From Owenia fusiformis (lineage: Eukaryota > Annelida > Polychaeta > Sabellida > Oweniidae): a stretch of 64,000 nucleotides of DNA. Below are positions 11,259-24,077 of this stretch, piece after piece (the stretch's first letter is position 1; each line of letters starts with the position of its first letter). The notes under the pieces were generated by a model. It saw nothing but the letters and a program-made list of their open reading frames with translations, ran no database searches and was not told the origin of the DNA. Location: contig CAIIXF020000005.1 of assembly GCA_903813345.2 (NCBI GenBank), positions 5,239,375 to 5,303,374 of the forward strand, given 5' to 3'. A program made the translations under genes and the position numbers.

Positions 11259-14200
11259 TAGTAGTATGGGAGCAAAGGTCATTCCGTTTCCTTTTTAGAG
11301 GCGAGCTAAGCGACATATATTTTCATGAACTATACGTGATACTTACCAAGAAAAATGATGTTGGCAATTCTGAATCCGCGACGGCGTTGCTATGGTAACC
11401 AAGTCAATATGCCACGCCCACTTTTAGGGGCTATTTTCAGTGTATGGCCCCTATCTCCGTCATTTTTGTTTAGATTTAGATGAAATTTACACCAAATGGA
11501 AGCTAATGGATAATGCAATCAGAAAATATTAAGTTGGCAATTCTGGATCCGATATGGCGTTGCTATGGTAACAAAGTAAATATGCCACACCCACTTTTCG
11601 GAGCTATTTTCAGTGTTTGGCCCATAACTTAGTCATTATTGCTCAGATTAAGATGAAATTTGCACCAAATGAAAGGTAATAGATAGAACAATCAGACAGT
11701 TTTTAATATATGCAATTATGGTGATTGGCATATCAATTATGACGTCATAACTCTTTGTTCTTGCATATTTTATTTTAATCATAATGTATAGATCTGGTAA
11801 ATTATTGTCTTTAAAATGGTCCGTATAATGTTTTTAACTAGTCTTGTTTGTTTCTTTTAGTTGAGTTTATTAGTTTATTCCATTCACACATGTATGATCA
11901 TAATAGTTGAATAAATATAATGGAAGTGTTCAATTCACACTGTTGCTTTGGTGACAGCATGCAACAAAACCACCTGCTGCAAACAAGAATTCTTTAGGAA
12001 ATGTTACATTTTGACCAGTTGACTAACATGTATTCTTTTTAAAATTTGATGACAGAAAATAATCTAATAACCATACGTATTAAATTTGGATTTTGTTATA
12101 TTATGATGTCATAATGGCAATTTTTAATTAGGGGCGCAGCCAGCTTTCAGTCAGAAGGGGGCCTGCGATCGTGGCACAGGCAACCAAAAAGTATTTATAA
12201 GATAGGTTTTGAATTTTACAAAAATTGATCCAACTTCCTTCAAAATTTAGCAAAAAGCTTCAAGTCGAAAGCCTTCTTTTATCTAATGGTTCTATTTTTA
12301 TCGGATATGAGGGGTTAGGTGAACCCAGCGCACCCCCCCCCCCCTAAGCACTGCCTATGTTAATCCAACTTGATGTTGCTATGGTAACCATTAGGTGAAT
12401 ATGCTAGGTGAATTAGACGATACATGAATAATGTTGATTGGCTGACTGACAAACTAAGTACCTGTCATGGTATCATAGCTGATTTTTGTGATTATTTTCT
12501 TGAAATAAGGTAAAATTGCTCAAAATGATTCCTCTGTAACAGACATTGGTACTAACTATCCCATTAATCGCCTAAAACACTTGACAAACATTTTACAAAA
12601 CACAAATTGTAATACTAAATTTCAGAAATCCCCACGAATAATAAAGATTAGTTTTTGCTTTTTTATTAAGCACGAAACTAAATCGCAGGCGAAAAATACC
12701 AGGAGTACAGTACCTGTTATGGTATCATAGCTGCTTTTTGTGATTATCTCTTGAAATAAGGTAAATTGCTCAAAATGATTCCAAATTGGAACCTTGTCCT
12801 TTGACATTCACCATAAAATGAGGTCAAAGCTGAAAACTATGATTGATTCCATTTCTTTACAAGTATGGAGTATGAAAGCCCCTGATTTAAGATATGCTTT
12901 TGGTTTTGAAATCCGATATCCAACCATTCGGTTCAGAATTGGTACAGTTATGTCTACATGACCTTAAAAGATGAAATAGGCTAAAGTATTGACCTATACC
13001 ATAAAATGATATTATTTCTTATGTTAATTGACGTTGAACATATTTTTCGGATTTCAAAACCATTAGCAGCTATTTTTGCCACGATGGGTATGCCAGTCAG
13101 TCAATATACTGCATATCCATGCATTGTCTGATTCTTTAGCTTCAATTTGGTGAATATTTCATACACACTCAAGCTGTAATCATGACAAAGATAGAAGCGA
13201 AACTTTGAAAAAGCCCTGAACAGGGGATGGCATATTCACCTTGTTACCATAGCAACCTCATATTGGATTAACATAGGCATTGCCAGGGGGTGCGATGGGT
13301 GCGCCCCCATAAACAAAAAAAATAGAACCATTAAATAGAAGAAGAGCTTTAAAATCATTTTGACCTGAAGCTTCTAGCTCAGTTTTGAAGGAAGGTGCAT
13401 CAATTTTGTAAAATTCAAAACAAATCTTAAAAACATTTTTGGGTTGCTTATGCCACAAGCGCAATCCCCCTCTCCTGACTGAACGCTGGCTGCACCCCTG
13501 ATTAATAATTGCCATTATGACATCATAACATAACACAATCCAAATTAAATTATTTTCTATAGTTATAAGATTATTTTCTGTCATCATATTTTAAAAAGAA
13601 TACATGTGTCAGTCAGCTAGTCAAAATGTAAAATTTTCCAAAGAATTTTTTTACATCAGATAGTTTTGCTACGTGCTTTTACCATAGCAACAGCATAAAT
13701 TGGACACTTTCATTACATTTTTGATTCCATCAGTTTTTATGACCATGCAAGTATGAATGAAGTAAAATTATAAACTCAACTTAAAGAAATAAACTAATTA
13801 ATTAGTTAAAAGCATTACTGACTATTTTAAAAACAATAATATCACAGATTAATACATCATGATTAAGATAAAATATGCAAGAACAAACATTTATGACGTC
13901 ATAATCAATATGCAAATCATCCTATTTGCATAGTTTACTAACTGTCTGATTGCTCTATCTATTACCTTTGATTTGGTGCAAATTTCATCTAAATCTGATC
14001 AATAATGAAGAAAACAAGGGCCAAATACTGAAAAGAGCCCCTAAAAGTGGGTGGGGCATATTTACTTTGTTACCATAGCAACGTCATCGTTTATTCAGAA
14101 TTGTCAACTTAATATATCCTGTTTGCATTATCTATTACTTTCAAATTGGTCTGAATTTCATCAAAATCTGAGCAATAATGGTGGAGATGGGGGCCAAACA

Positions 14201-15733
14201 CTGAAAAGAGCCCCTAAAAACGGGCGTAGCATATTTACTTGGTTACCATAGCAACGGCATCGCAGATTCAGAATTGCCCATAATATTTCTTGATCGTACT
14301 TTATACGTGTAAAGAAATATAATGTAAATCAATCATTGTTTTCAGCTTTGACCTACTTTTATGGTGAATGTAAAAGGACTAGATACCAATTTGGAATCAT
14401 CTTGAGCAATTTTACCTTATTTCAAGAAAATAATTTCGAAAACAGCTATGGTAGTCATACCATAACAGGTATATCAGTCTGTCAATCTACATTCCCCATG
14501 CATCGTCTGATTCTTTAGTTTCCATTTGATGAAAATTGCATATACACAAAGTGGGGATGGCATAATCACCTGAATACAACAGCTAAAATAGGGATAGCCA
14601 GGTGGTGTGATTGGGCCAACCCCCCCCCCCATTTAGCAATAAAAATAGAACCATTAGAGCAGGAGATCCAAGACGTCATTTCCATTGTTCTTTCAGCAGA
14701 AGTGCTTTAAAAATGCTTTTGACTTGAAGCTTCTAGCTCAATTTTGAAGGAATTTTTGTAAAATTCAAGTCAAATTAAACTTTTTTGAGTTGCTTATGCC
14801 GATATCGCACCCCTCCCCCCTGATTGAAAGCTGGTTGCGCCCCTGATTAATAATTGCCATTATGACATCATAATATAACACAATCCAAATAATATAATTT
14901 TCTATCGTTATTAGGTTATTTTCTGACAGCCATCAAATTTTAAAAGGAATACATGTCAGTCAACTAGTCAAAATGTAACATTTCCCAAAGAATTGTTTTC
15001 ACAGCAGATAGTTTTGCAACATACTGTTACCATAGCAACAGCTTGAATTGGATATTTTCATTACATTTTTTCAATTTTTATGACCATACATGTATGAATG
15101 AAATAAACTAATAAACTCATCGAAAAGAAATGAACTAATTAACTACTTAGGAGCATTACTGACCATTTTAAAGACCATAATTTCCCAGATTTATACATCA
15201 TGATTAAAATTAAATATACAAGAACAAACGTTTATGACGTCATAATTGATATGTAAATCACCTTATTTGCATATTTTTTAAACCGTTTGATTGCTCTTTC
15301 CATGACCTTTCATTTAGTACCAATGTCACCTAAATCTGGGCAATATTGACGAAGATAGGGACCAAACACTGAAAAGAGACTCTAAAAGTGGGTGTGGGAT
15401 ATTTACTTTGCTACCATAGCAACGCCATATCGGATTCAGAATTGCCAACTTAATATTTCCTGATTGCATTTTCCATTATTTTCCATTTGGTGTGAATTTC
15501 ATCTAAATCTGAGCAATATTGACAGAGATAGGGGCCATACACTGAAAGGAGCCCCTAAAAGTGGGCGTGGCATATTTACTTGGTTACCATAGCAACGCCG
15601 TCGCGGATTCAGAATTGCCAACATCATTTTTCTTGATCAGTATCATTTCTAGTTCATGAAAACATATGTCGTTTAGCTCGCCTCTAAAAAGGACACGGAA
15701 CCTCTTATTTGGACTTTTGCTCCCACACTACTA
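11259..15733. mobile_element. 4.5-kb nested palindromic element with RFX X-box motifs
   Basis: Left end tagtagtatgggagcaaagg is the inverse of the right end tttgctcccacactacta. TIRs extend for several hundred bases (gaggcgagctaa.cgacatat, cccacttttaggggct). The inner part contains further inverted copies: 12120-12360 against 13260-13620, with a third at ~14570-14900. Paralogous loci without it are at ~26265 and ~225 ('tttaat.cgtag.ttag'). A TA duplication is possible but not certain. No open frame resembles a transposase, so it is non-autonomous. It sits in intron 1 of copy III. Confidence 0.75.
11386..15596. promoter_or_regulatory. Set of X-box (RFX-type) motifs
   Basis: The 14-mer GTTGCTATGGTAAC or its complement occurs at 11386, 11559, 12375, 13243, 14069, 14242, 15026 and 15583. 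Near-matches are at ~13676 and 15410. It fits the known RFX X-box consensus GTHNYYATRRNAAC with no mismatch. The motifs lie at matching places in the inverted arms, so multiplication of the element explains the copy number; RFX binding is an inference. Confidence 0.55.
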
Positions 15734-16373
15734 TATATATGTTAGATATAACAAATTAAATAATCATTCCAAAATTCCAGGATGAACAGTTCAACTGAAT
15801 TATTTGATTTCTTTAAAAACCTCTTGATGAAGGCTTTTTATCCGAAAGACCTTGAATCCTAAGTTAAGTTGCACGATTTTTTAAAAATAAACCATTAAAT
15901 AAGTAAATTTATGTTTATTATATGCGTACTCACCCTTAAAACGAAGTTGAAGCGTTAAAGTAAAACTAGCCTCTTCTGGTCACCTAGTGTTCATTTATTT
16001 GCGAATATATTTCCAAACAAAATAAGCTTAGTAAAGTAATATGTTGAAAAATAAAATACGGGAGTGCTATTCTCAACACACACACAAAGTAAATGAAGGT
16101 TAAATCAGACACCTCCATAATTATAGGTTTTAAGACTTTGCGATTGGCCGACACTTATAACCAACTTAGTCACATATTTAACTGAGTTACATAATATTAT
16201 CTTGAAACAGGTATTTATGACGGCTTTTACAACATTTGTCACAAAAATGAGCATAAGTTCGATTTGTAATACTGGCATGTTTTAATTAAACGCCGTTCCT
16301 GCGGCTGTATCTGTGTATACATGTCCTGAAAATAATTAATACAGAATTAACTAACATGGGTAAATGAATAAAA
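15734..16373 (+). other. Intron 1 sequence of copy III
   Basis: Bases 15775-15900 match the sequence on both sides of the 16.4-kb insertion: 26300-26375, then 42760-42835. It therefore serves as the empty-site reference for that insertion ('aaaaacctcttgatgaaggc'). Bases 16320-16370 match 42840-42885. No coding content. Confidence 0.7.
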
Positions 16374-17774
16374 TATCGGATGTCCCAAAAATGAGCCACT
16401 TTTTGACAAGTATTATCTCGGCCGCACTGATGACATTGGCCAAAATGCCCTAATACGTCACTTCCGCTGAATAGAAAAAAAGTAGTTTAAAAAAATGAAT
16501 GTAGTCCCAACACAATTGTGATCATGACGAGTCAGTAAGCTGGTATGTAGGTACAGTTGTCATCTCTTTGCAATGACAACATGCTATTTCTTCTGAAAAT
16601 ACGTTTATTTGGGTTATCTGAAGGAAATTTTCGAGTCAAGTGGCGTATTTATTTTGCCTAATTTTTGTGAATTTCAATTTCTGTCGGCAGAGAGAGGGGG
16701 TAGTGTCACAATTGACCAATTATTTCAAAAGAAGATGTTTGGCCCCTATTGAGTTTACTGTCAAAATGTAGCTTAGACATAGCTTTAGAACCTCAGGTAG
16801 GAAATTGAGGCCACATAAATCCATAACTCGAGATAAAAAGTAAGGCGTTTGCCCTTTTGCCCATTGACTAGTATGGTGACGTGAATTAGGGCAGTTTGGC
16901 CATTGCATAGAATTTGTCAAATATTTCACTGCGCATGCGCAGAGCCATTACTTCCGGTTTTTCAAAGCCTGTGGGATTTATAATGGAGACATTTTTTGAA
17001 CGCTTACTGTGCAAGTGGTAATGGTTTGACACCTTAGTAATCTCAGGTTTCTATAACTAGACATCAATTTCTTTTGATTTAACATGTTTCAATCGATGTA
17101 CATTTGCAAACTTTTCGGCCCATTTGTTTTGAAAAAATGATAAAATCAGCAGGAATTCATGCCTGACGCCATTAAAATTCATGTAAAATGACGTGAAAAT
17201 GGTGAAAATTGCATACTTTGACAATCTGGTAGAACTACTTCAAAGCATATGATATCTTAATAATATCAGTTTCTGTAACTTTAAAGGTAGATCTGTTTGA
17301 TTCACTGAAGATTTGTACAAAGTAGCCAAAGAGTATCGTTAGCAAGGTACAAAAATATGAAAAAGATAGAGTAGGTGCTGTGCTGCAAGTGACATGAACA
17401 TGTAAGATATTGTTTTCATATTTTGTGTGTTTTTTAGAATTAAAGACAGTATGTCAAAATAGCTTATGAAAAAGTCACTTATTAATCCATTTCCAAGCAA
17501 AAATACTTTTCCGTATTTATAACAATATCACCTCCAATGAATTTTGAGAATGAATTGGGTTTTGACATTTGGGATGAATGAAAAGAATTAATCAGACATC
17601 ACACGGCTGTTATCGACCACAGTGAAAATCGATCGTGCGAAGAAGAAGAGGTATGTGAGGTCCGGTATGGGAATTTTTGGCTTGCTATTTTGTACAGATT
17701 TTCAGTGAATTTGGTTTATCAGTTGCCGAGATAACACTTATCAAAGAGTCGCTCATTTTTGGGACACCCGATAT
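16374..17774. mobile_element. 1.4-kb TIR element with promoter-like motifs
   Basis: Left end atatcggatgtcccaaaaat and right end atttttgggacacccgatat are inverse; inner TIR parts also match (gagccac...ctcggc, gccaaa.tgccctaat). A right-end remnant is at 44030-44085. Inside, an NRF-1-type palindrome tgcgcatgcgca (~16927) lies next to an ETS-type cttccgg (~16950). No intact transposase frame. Confidence 0.65.
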
Positions 17775-17779
17775 ACTTT

Positions 17780-18130
17780 CAAATAAAGTGAAAGTTTGGG
17801 AAACATTTACTAAATTGTGGCAGAACTCACTAGCGGATCCTGAAGCTAACAAGAGGGGGGGGGGCAATTCAAATCAGATAATAATTTGGGCCCCTAAATC
17901 CCCAAATTTGGCCAATATTTCGAAAATTTAAGACCCATTCTTTGATACTTTGGCCAAAAAAGGGTAAAAAGGCCAAGTCATGCCCAAAAAGCCCACTAAT
18001 TGAGGCCCTACTAATAAATCTTTGGGCCAAAAATATTTTCTGGAGCCACCTAAGGGGACCAGTGGAACTGGTAGGAACTACTTATATCAACGGGCTATTG
18101 TTGACTGAAGGAATATACTGGTTTAATTAG
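17780..18130 (+). other. Intron sequence matching 44086-44400
   Basis: Direct duplicate of the sequence preceding exon 2 of copy IV, including 'cactagcggatcctgaagct' and 'ggaactacttatatcaacgg'. In copy IV about 200 bases later comes exon 2; here the homology jumps to the 3' tail, which documents the loss of exons 2-3. Confidence 0.7.
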
Positions 18131-18147
18131 AATCTTTTGGGACGTCT

Positions 18148-18300
18148 TTGAAAATGCAAAAGTGGCAGAGACTTTTAGAGAAGTTAGAAGAAAATTTTCC
18201 TTTTGTGTAATCTTACTGAGACAATAAAACAAGATTGTAGATTGACAATATTTAAACAAAGATTCCCATGTTTTGTCATATTAAACTCTTAAAGGCTGGT
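18148..18300 (+). other. 3' tail of Ly6-like copy III
   Basis: Matches 2540-2702 and 45060-45230, with 'gagacaataaaacaagattg' carrying AATAAA. It directly follows intron-type sequence, so the two last coding exons are deleted. The join 'cttaaaggctggtcaaattg' is the empty site for the MITE at 2703-2998. Confidence 0.65.
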
Positions 18301-18309
18301 CAAATTGTG

Positions 18310-19875
18310 CAATGTTCAAATCTCCAAATTTTATCAATTTTTTTCCTCAATTACAGTAGGTCAAAAGTTGATGATAAATTTGATGAATTTTTGAAAATCG
18401 TCATTCCCATGTAATCCAATGGGAAATGGAGGGTTCGGGGCAAATCAGAGATCATGATATCTTTTCAGTAAAAGATTCAGCAAAAAATATTTATATATAG
18501 AAAATTGAATTGTCTAACTTTTTTGTACACTAAGTGTTTAGTTTATTTGATAAATACTTAAGTTACAGCGCTTTAAAGTCATTTTTGAAAATAATTTTCC
18601 GCCTCCTGTGTTATTTCAATGGGAGAGGTATTTTGAAAAACAATTTTGACTTTAAAAGCCCCTTAACTTTGTTGAACCTGAAAAAACATATCAATTTTTG
18701 TTAACCCTACTATCACACCAAACTAGTTCTCACTACGTTCTCGAAAACGGGCTTCAACTGTGTACGAACGGACTGGACCTACTAAGAACCGTTTGGGATC
18801 TATTTACAAACTTCATCGAACGTACTCGAACGGGTATGTCCTCTAGAACTTAGACAATGCTCAAAATGTTCTCGTGGTCGTCACGTTCTATATTTAGAAC
18901 GAGTGACAAAGTACAAACGACGAGCTGGACGTACTACGAACGGAACCGTCGTACTTCAATCCTACTAGGGACGTTTTAACAACGAGTTGAACTGTCTGAG
19001 GACGTGTTGAGAACGAGGTAGAACTAATTGCAAATGGGTTTAAACTGCTTATGAACGTATTTAACACTGCTTATGAACGGGTTAACAAAAATATAGCTAT
19101 CACACCAAACAAGTTGCACTGCGTTCTTCAAAACTGGTTTCAAACTCTGTGCGAACGGAATGAACGTAGCTGCAACTTTCTAAGGTCTATTTACGAACTT
19201 TAGGAACGTTCTCAGACGGGAATATGATTTTAGAATTTTGAATCGATTCAAAATTCGATTGCGACCATAGCGTTCTGTAATCAGGTCATGATGACCTTCT
19301 AGACTAAGGGACGCGTTCTACGACGTTGCACACCGACGTGGTGCGACCTGAACGAACTGCGAACGAGATGGACGTATTGAAGACTGTTTAAGAACGAAGA
19401 AGCTAATCAATTCAGACATATTTCCCGACTACAGCCAGATTGAGCCCGTTTTACGACGTTTTCGTAGGACTGGCAAGAACGGGTAAGAACTAGTTTGGTG
19501 TGATAGGGCGGGGGGGGGGGGGGTAAATAAAGTTAGCAAATTCAATTGCCTGCCTAACTCGTATTTTTTGCAAGGACTCGGATGGACAGATATTCTGTCA
19601 TATGACTTGCGGCAAACCTACCATTTCCCATTGGTTAACATGGGAATGTCGATTTTCAAAAATTCATCAAATTTATCATCAATTTTGGACTTATTGTAAT
19701 TGAGGAAAAAAATTGAGAAAATTTGGAGGTATTGGAAATAAAGTCAAATTACATCAATAGTATAAGTATTTTCATCGCAGGTTAAGTGAATATTCAAAAA
19801 AAATTCAAAGGTAAAGAAGCTTAAACACGTAGTTCAATGGGGGAGCTAAGGTTACCAAACTTATGGAGGGGAGTG
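18310..19875. mobile_element. TA-type TIR element copy with a nested insertion
   Basis: Bases 18319-18430 are the inverse of 19620-19740 ('ttaccaatttatcatcaatt'-like core). The right end gagggagtgta-type terminus is at 19875 with TA next to it, matching the family of 6379-7534 in reverse. A separate element (18711-19505) is nested in it. No coding frame. Confidence 0.5.
18711..19505. mobile_element. Element rich in GAACG/CGTTC words, ends TATCACACCAAAC
   Basis: Left end tatcacaccaaactagttct and right end agaactagtttggtgtgata are perfect inverses. The same left-end sequence recurs at 19098 (tatcacaccaaacaagttgc), so the unit is two tandem ~390-bp halves. The interior is dominated by acgaac/gaacg/cgttc words, unlike its AT-rich surroundings. 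A run of G follows at 19509-19523. No open frame. Confidence 0.6.
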
Positions 19876-22380
19876 TACATAAGAGAATATTTTAGCAACA
19901 ATAAAACAATTTTGAAGAAAACAAACCATTGACAGATAACACAATGATGAACACTGTTTTAAATGGTTATATTTCAACAATTCATCACATGTTAGCGATG
20001 TTTTGGAACTGCTCCGCATACCTCTCACCTCCGTAACAATGACAACCGTATTAAGTGTTTCCCAATCATATTATATTTGATAATATATTTGTAATGACCT
20101 ATAAAAAGCGGTTTATATGACATTTGCAAGCATACATATTTCCATGAATTGCAACAGGCTTTTGATGATACAATGAATGGCATAGCCATTGGCGCTTTCA
20201 TTTATCATAATATAAGCAAGGTCATTATAATCTAGCACGAGCCTCGAGATTTATCTATTCTTTCATTCTATTTCATTTTCACATTGTTATCATTGTATAT
20301 CAAAGAGTTAATGTATAGCATCATAAATCAAAACGAATCGAATGACACTTAAAAGTACGCTAAATAGATACACCTCGTGTCATCATGTCCTTTACTTGTT
20401 TTTTTATTAAGTCAAAATGAAACATCTATACCATATTTGACTTGAATGTAAATGAAGTCTGATGAACAATGCGTATATTTCAATTTTTTAAAAATCTAAT
20501 CAATAAATTCTGGCGGATATTGGGTAAAGGTTTGGTAATTTTTTTGTTGTATTTGGTATGGATGGAATATTTAATGTACCGAATAAAGAAGCAGTTTAAA
20601 CACCATAGCATGTAAGTAAACCTGAAGATATGTATTGCTAGGCTTTATTTGTGCAATCTTCACTGGACATGATACACACATCAATTTCCCATATTTCCAC
20701 ATTGCGACATCATGTTAAATCATGTTACTAAAATGCCGTCGAAGTCTTGCATAACCTAGAAGCATGATTTGAACAGTGCTCAGCTTTAGGCCACATATTG
20801 TATTTTGGGACATCATAAGAAAAATGATATACCTTAGAATCATATTATCTTAATTGTTCACCTTTGCTTACAAAACTAACAAAATATTAAGATAAGAACA
20901 TCCAGAATGAAAACTTACATTTCTCAAAAATAAATTGTTGACTCATGATCTTTATTTCATTAAAATCAAGTATAACTATGAAGGATCAACAAATAAGTTG
21001 ATCTAGTCAAGCATTAAATAAATTTTAGTATAACCAGTTATTTTAAAGGAATAAAATCTATATGTGTTGAGGTACACTCCAATCCAAAAGTTTGGCAATC
21101 TTAGTTCTCTCATTGAACTACGTGTTAAAGCCTCTTTATGTTTAAACTTTTATTTACATAATCTGTGAAATCATAAACAATAATTAATTCGATTTTCAAA
21201 AATTCACCAGATTTATCATCAATTTTCACAGAAATCTGAGCAAAATGCGTTTGTTTAATCCCTTGGCGTGTGTCGTATTTATAGGATATCTTATAATTTT
21301 GAGGAATATCATTTTTATCTACGAGGTGATATTGATACCTGCACGAGAGAGCGAATCGAACGAGTGCATATATCAACATCACCGAGTAGATGGATGTGAT
21401 ATTCTGAAGAAATCTTAGGATGCTCTTATTATCATACATTCTTACTAAAGTAATGAACTTTGGCGGGAAATCAACACGCGGAGTATATCGTCAAGATATC
21501 CTCCGCATATTTGTTTTCCGGAGTATATCGTAGCGATATCCTCCAGTTGTTCATTTTGCCAATATATATCAGTTTTATTTTTTCATGTTATTACAATTTA
21601 GTACACTAAATGTAAGATAATTTTGAATCATTTGATGTTGATGTTTGATGTCATACAATAAAGTTATAATTTTTCAAAATGTCACAAAGTTAAGTCTGGG
21701 TTTGTATCATATAAAAATCAGATCTTGATTTGAATTAATATGATTTCATGAAAAAATTAAAGTCATGAATATCATGGGATAAAAAAAAACTTATTGTATA
21801 ATATATCATGGGATAAAAAAACTTATTGTATAATTCTTTCCTCGTAATAAAACACTGTCATGTTTATTGTGCGACACCTACGAAAAAGAAAATGTAGAGC
21901 ATTTCTTATGCCCTTCAAATGAATATGTCATATTCAGAGAACAACTTAATACTCATTGTTATGAATGGGATATCCAAATGAATGTTAAAAACCTCCTTGG
22001 GGCATTGGTACGGAAGAATGGCACTTTACAAACGAACAAACACTTGCATGTCTAAAAGATATTGCATGTATAGTCATGCAACAATATACATGCCGTCAGC
22101 GATATCTAACAAACTTACACACTTAATGTAACTTCATTCAGTGGAGGAGGGTGGCCCTCAAGAGAGGTCCATGGGCCGACCAGGGGACTATCCTCTCTCA
22201 CTGAAATATAATTAATATCAACTATTCTGGATGATCAGCACCAACCTTGGGGAAGGTACAGAGTGTAATGTGTAACATTTTTATTTTTTTGTTCTAACTG
22301 GTAGTACCAACCTTGGGGAAGGTACCCTTTATAAAGCAGATTAATTTCTCTGGACTTGTAAGTAGTCGTCTGATATAATA
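19869..22380. repeat. Intergenic duplication, copy B
   Basis: 19869-21007 matches 4698-5785, 21008-21230 matches 6313-6540, and 21232-22380 matches 8527-9660. The inserted or retained 6541-8526 segment of copy A is missing, and so is the fold-back of 5786-6307, giving its empty site at 21003. Contains the second degraded retroelement zinc-motif fragment (21850-22055). Confidence 0.8.
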
Positions 22381-23461
22381 GAAATAGATTTTAGCTTAGA
22401 TTTATGAACTTTATTACACATGCATACCCATAAAGCACGGTGTTATAGCATGACGGTTACGACACATCTTAACACGAGATTAGACGACTACGATCACTGA
22501 TTTATCCAATAGAATGGCCGCGATGGAACAAAAAACTAAGGTTGGTGCATTATTTTCTTCTACTGTGTATCAATGAAAGGGTGGACGATTTTTGTAGGCA
22601 TCGCATTCGGTGATGCATTTAGTAATGTATATTTTGAACGTATTCTTTGCAAATTGATGCCCGGGGATAACATGAAATAAGCGAAAAACTGTTGAGTTTG
22701 AAATTCAAAAGCACACAAAATTTAGTAATTTGTTTATTTTTGTCGTTAGGGCATGGTCTACATTGTCTAACGACCTAGGGGTATATAGATGTAACCTGCA
22801 TACGATCATAAAAAGCCAATTGAGCATTGGAAACCACCTAATATGTTCTACTTAAGCCATAATATTGTATTTTTAATTTGCTTCATTGCTATTTTTTTGA
22901 CTTAAATTGGTTTCATATATAAAGCAAGACACAATTTTTTCCTTGCCCTATAGAGGCTCAAACAAGAGCGTCTCTTGCGAGTCCTGAAAACAAATATAAG
23001 CAATTCAATATTCCATTTCTTACCCATTATAACAATAACATGGTAAGAGGCTATCAGAACTAGCGACCTTGACTTGAAAGATGTACATGCACGTAACCGT
23101 CCGCTAAATATCTAATGTACATCTAATACAATTACCGTCCATAGAATTCATACGTAGTCGTCTAACGACATTGCGTTGAAACCTTATTATTTACAATATG
23201 ATCACGTTACTGTTCTGGATTTGTCATTTTATGGCTTGTTTATACACAGTTTACTTACTGTTAATAGTTTGAGTGACTCTGAGGCACATATACTGAGAAA
23301 ACACGAAAAAGGACTAAAAATTATGAACTTCGAAATCTCAGCCGGGTAGGTTTACAACTTATATTCTGCTTCTTGTAGACCACACGGCAGATTTAACCCA
23401 GTCTTTATAGCCATTCACATATACGTCACCGAATGGAACTAGTTAAAAGGAAATCCTACCT
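22381..23461. other. No gene recognised
   Basis: Unique-looking AT-rich sequence. 'tagtcgtctga/aacga' words recur near 22360, 22490 (inverted) and 23155, perhaps ends of an old element. No exon with good splice sites and a recognisable product was found. Confidence 0.35.
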
Positions 23462-24073
23462 GATCATCAATTCATTTGAACTCCAAATATAATAGGTGCC
23501 ACACAATGTGCCATTGATTACTATTGGTTTAAACGGTAAATGGAATAAAAATCATTTTAAACATATCTTGGCACTCATGCCATGCTCGTGCTCCCATCCA
23601 TACTTGACAAAAACACACTTATCAATTCTGAAAATGTACGTCAAATAGGAAATTCTTTCGTTCATCATTTAGTATTTAAGTCCATGTTTAGATTGCGATG
23701 TTACACTTCATATGAAGAAAACTATCTGAAACTTTTGAAACCAAACTTTTGACAGCTATCTAAAGATAAGTTTCTTTTGTACCAACATTTCATAATGCAT
23801 TTCATCTTATCTATTTTGACCCTCCAATTTTCATCTAATAGATGTGCAGATTTACAGTATGATTAGGAAAATGTACTCTTAATGTTTTAAATTTTATCAA
23901 AAATCATTTTATAGGCTTTTTAAAATTTCTATTCTTAATTCAAGGTGGATGTTCCACGCAAATACTTTTAGTAACACCAGTTATTTGACAATTGCTAAAA
24001 GAAATGTGATTATCCAGATTCTGAATATTATTCAATTTTTATCTTTTGTAATATGTGTTGAGTTATATATCAT
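23462..24073 (+). repeat. Duplicate of the Ly6-like 5' flank
   Basis: Matches 10230-10440 ('atttgaactccaaatataat', 'cttggcactcatgccatg') but diverges after 'ttcatatgaagaaaact'. Bases 23950-24070 match 10110-10230. It lies just before the flank of copy IV, so the 5' region was duplicated more than once. Confidence 0.65.
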
Positions 24074-24077
24074 TTAA

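Noticed and set aside
13258-13587. 109-codon minus-strand frame
   Set aside because: It lies in the inverted repeats of the 4.5-kb palindromic element and recurs in broken form in the other copies; no domain is visible.
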